Source of the DNA: JBIYSM02 sp044759095
Lineage (GTDB): Bacteria > Bacillota > Bacilli > Brevibacillales > Brevibacillaceae
Reading direction: 5' to 3'
DNA length: 64,000 bases
Assembly (NCBI RefSeq): GCF_044759095.2
Contig: NZ_JBIYSM020000015.1
Span: 17,185 to 81,184 of the forward strand
In this document: in pieces, positions 62,808-64,000 of the stretch
How the letters are laid out: every line of letters starts with the position of its first letter
How positions within the stretch are numbered: the stretch's first letter is position 1
The notes under the pieces: generated by a model
What the model was told of the DNA's origin: nothing
Database searches by the model: none
What the model saw: the letters and a program-made list of their open reading frames with translations, nothing else
Translations under genes and position numbers: made by a program

Positions 62808-63704
62808 TTACAGCAGTTTGTCTCCGAACGCAGAGCTCATCAGAGCGACGGCAACGCGAGCTGTCATGTTCTCTCGATCGAGAATCGGGTTTACCTCCAC
62901 GAACTCTGCGGAGCAGAGAATGTCAGCGTCGGCCAGCATTTCCAGCGCCAGGTGGCCTTCGCGGTAGGAGATACCCCCAATTACCGGTGTTCCCACTCCA
63001 GGCGCATCATGCGGGTCGAGCCCGTCCAGGTCAAGGCTCAGGTGTACGCCGTCTGTATTTTTAGAGACGTGTTGGATTGCTTCTTCCATCACCCGTGCCA
63101 TACCCAGCCTGTCAATTTCGTGCATGGTAAATACTTTGACGCCGATCTCCTTGATCAAGGCACGCTCACCTGGGTCCAAATCGCGCGCGCCAAGGATCAC
63201 CACGTTTTCCGGCTTCAGCTTGGGAGCGAAGCCGCCGATGTTAACCAGGCGCTGATGACCATATCCCAGACTTGCTGCCAGTGGCATGCCGTGGATGTTC
63301 CCCGACGGGGAGGTCTCTCCTGTATTCAGATCCCCATGGGCATCAAACCAGATGACACCGAGGTTTTTTATGTGCTTGGCAACACCGGCAATCGTACCCA
63401 GGGCAATGCTGTGATCGCCGCCCAATACGAGCGGAAATCGCCCTTCTTCCATCACGCTGCTGACCGCATCGGCAAGCCTTGTATTTGCGTCCACAACCTC
63501 ATCGAGGTATTTGTGATTGTCCGTTTCCATAAACGTGTGGGGTCGGTTTACTGAGATGTCGCCCTTGTCCTGAATGTGAAAGCCGATTTTCTCCAGACGA
63601 GATACTACACCGGCATAACGAATGGCACTCGGACCCATGTCGACACCGCGACGGTCCGCTCCCAGATCAAGCGGTACTCCGATGATGGTTACATTTTTGT
63701 TCAT
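62808..63704 (-). CDS. rocF: Arginase
   Basis: A 298-residue manganese enzyme hydrolysing arginine to ornithine and urea. All three metal motifs are intact: GGDHSIALG (about residue 95), WFDAHGDLNT (about 120) and SLDLDGLDPHDAPGVGTPV (about 222). The start MNKNVTIIGVPLDLGADRRG is typical. It lies next to sigW as in B. halodurans-type genomes and is followed by a bidirectional terminator. Confidence 0.95.
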   Translation of the reverse strand: MNKNVTIIGVPLDLGADRRGVDMGPSAIRYAGVVSRLEKIGFHIQDKGDISVNRPHTFMETDNHKYLDEVVDANTRLADAVSSVMEEGRFPLVLGGDHSIALGTIAGVAKHIKNLGVIWFDAHGDLNTGETSPSGNIHGMPLAASLGYGHQRLVNIGGFAPKLKPENVVILGARDLDPGERALIKEIGVKVFTMHEIDRLGMARVMEEAIQHVSKNTDGVHLSLDLDGLDPHDAPGVGTPVIGGISYREGHLALEMLADADILCSAEFVEVNPILDRENMTARVAVALMSSAFGDKLL

Positions 63705-63783
63705 GAACTTGACCCTCCCTTGGTTCCACTGTATTTATTGTAGCCTCGGGACGGGAAATGACTCAACTCGACAGAAATTTGTA

Positions 63784-63820
63784 TAAAAAAACGAGCAACC
63801 AATCGGCTGCCCGCTTTACG
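63784..63820 (-). terminator. Terminator of the tRNA unit
   Basis: CGGGCAGCC and GGTTGCTCG form a 9-bp stem with GT pairs, followed by seven T residues on the minus strand, just after the tRNA-Gly gene. Confidence 0.8.
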
Positions 63821-63828
63821 CATGATTA

Positions 63829-63902
63829 TGGAGCGGGTGATGGGAATCGAACCCACGCGACCAGCTTGGAAGGCTGGGGTTCTACCATTGAACTACACCC
63901 GC
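63829..63902 (-). tRNA. tRNA-Gly (anticodon TCC)
   Basis: A 74-base minus-strand cloverleaf: acceptor GCGGGTG pairing with CACCCGC, D arm TAGTTCAATGGTAGA, anticodon arm CCAGC-CTTCCAA-GCTGG and T arm GGTTCGATTCC. CCA is encoded. Confidence 0.95.
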
Positions 63903-63923
63903 ACAGAAGATGTTTGGAAACGG

Positions 63924-64000
63924 TGGTCGGGAAGACAGGATTCGAACCTGCGACCCCTTGGTCCCAAGCCAAGTACTCTACCAAGCTGAGCTACTTCCCG
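63924..64000 (-). tRNA. tRNA-Pro (anticodon TGG)
   Basis: A 77-base minus-strand cloverleaf: acceptor CGGGAAG pairing with CTTCCCG, anticodon arm CTTGG-CTTGGGA-CCAAG and T arm GGTTCGAATCC. CCA is encoded. Its 5' base is the last base of the window, so the gene is just complete. Confidence 0.95.

Overview
The window looks like a chromosome segment of a spore-forming, GC-moderate member of the Bacillales, most likely Brevibacillus or a close Paenibacillaceae relative (inference). Support comes from the Bacillus-type block rocF-sigW-rsiW-cdaA-cdaR-glmM-glmS with a glmS ribozyme, a YtaF-type sporulation membrane protein, a Spo0E-family phosphatase, SD-led genes and Bacillus-style sigma-A and sigma-W promoters. 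Gene density is high, most genes are on the minus strand, and no CRISPR array or prophage was seen.

Layout. 1-6.1 kb: a MarR regulator with paired operators, an ArsB/NhaD-type transporter, a zinc-free L33 gene behind a 5'-truncated YciC-like metallochaperone gene, an SDR/ArsR operon, a nitroreductase and a second SDR. 6.1-11.3 kb: nagB plus a sugar ABC importer and a ROK regulator. 11.3-15.7 kb: a ba3-type cytochrome c oxidase operon and a NreB/NreC-like two-component system, with shared dyads at both promoters. 15.8-17.8 kb: a GNAT and an MFS exporter with an attenuator-like leader. 17.7-28.7 kb: a repeat protein remnant, Ca-ATPase, YtaF, an atypical ureohydrolase, a copper operon (copA, Cu-binding secreted protein, copZ) with two CsoR boxes, and psuK-psuG. 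28.9-33.3 kb: Ada-type regulator, aldo/keto reductase, VOC pseudogene, AraC regulator and MFS. 33.4-38.9 kb: an IclR-controlled sugar-acid cluster (TctABC importer, KDPG aldolase, P-loop kinase).

39.0-51.7 kb is a large hydroxyproline catabolism locus: two proline-racemase-family enzymes, a deaminase of the DHDPS family, alpha-ketoglutarate semialdehyde dehydrogenase, flavin dehydrogenase subunits divided between two divergent operons, an AcnX-type cis-3-hydroxyproline dehydratase and a binding protein. A sigma-54 activator sits in the middle. Three sigma-54 promoters and four copies of a shared 18-bp dyad tie the parts into one regulon, and one of these promoters points at an unannotated small ORF.

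51.8-55.3 kb is an AT-rich island at the attTn7 site just downstream of glmS. It has a Tn7-like right end starting 26 bases after the glmS stop, with three 20-bp-spaced TnsB-like repeats and a terminator hairpin. Two cargo genes follow: a proteasome-beta-like Ntn hydrolase and a HEPN-domain protein. Beyond them lies a second right-end-like module leading into a tnsA gene broken after 19 codons by an IS21-type fragment. The Ntn/HEPN pair is the best candidate here for an undescribed (possibly defensive) system. 55.3-64 kb: the conserved housekeeping block, then Spo0E, arginase, and tRNA-Gly and tRNA-Pro at the right edge.
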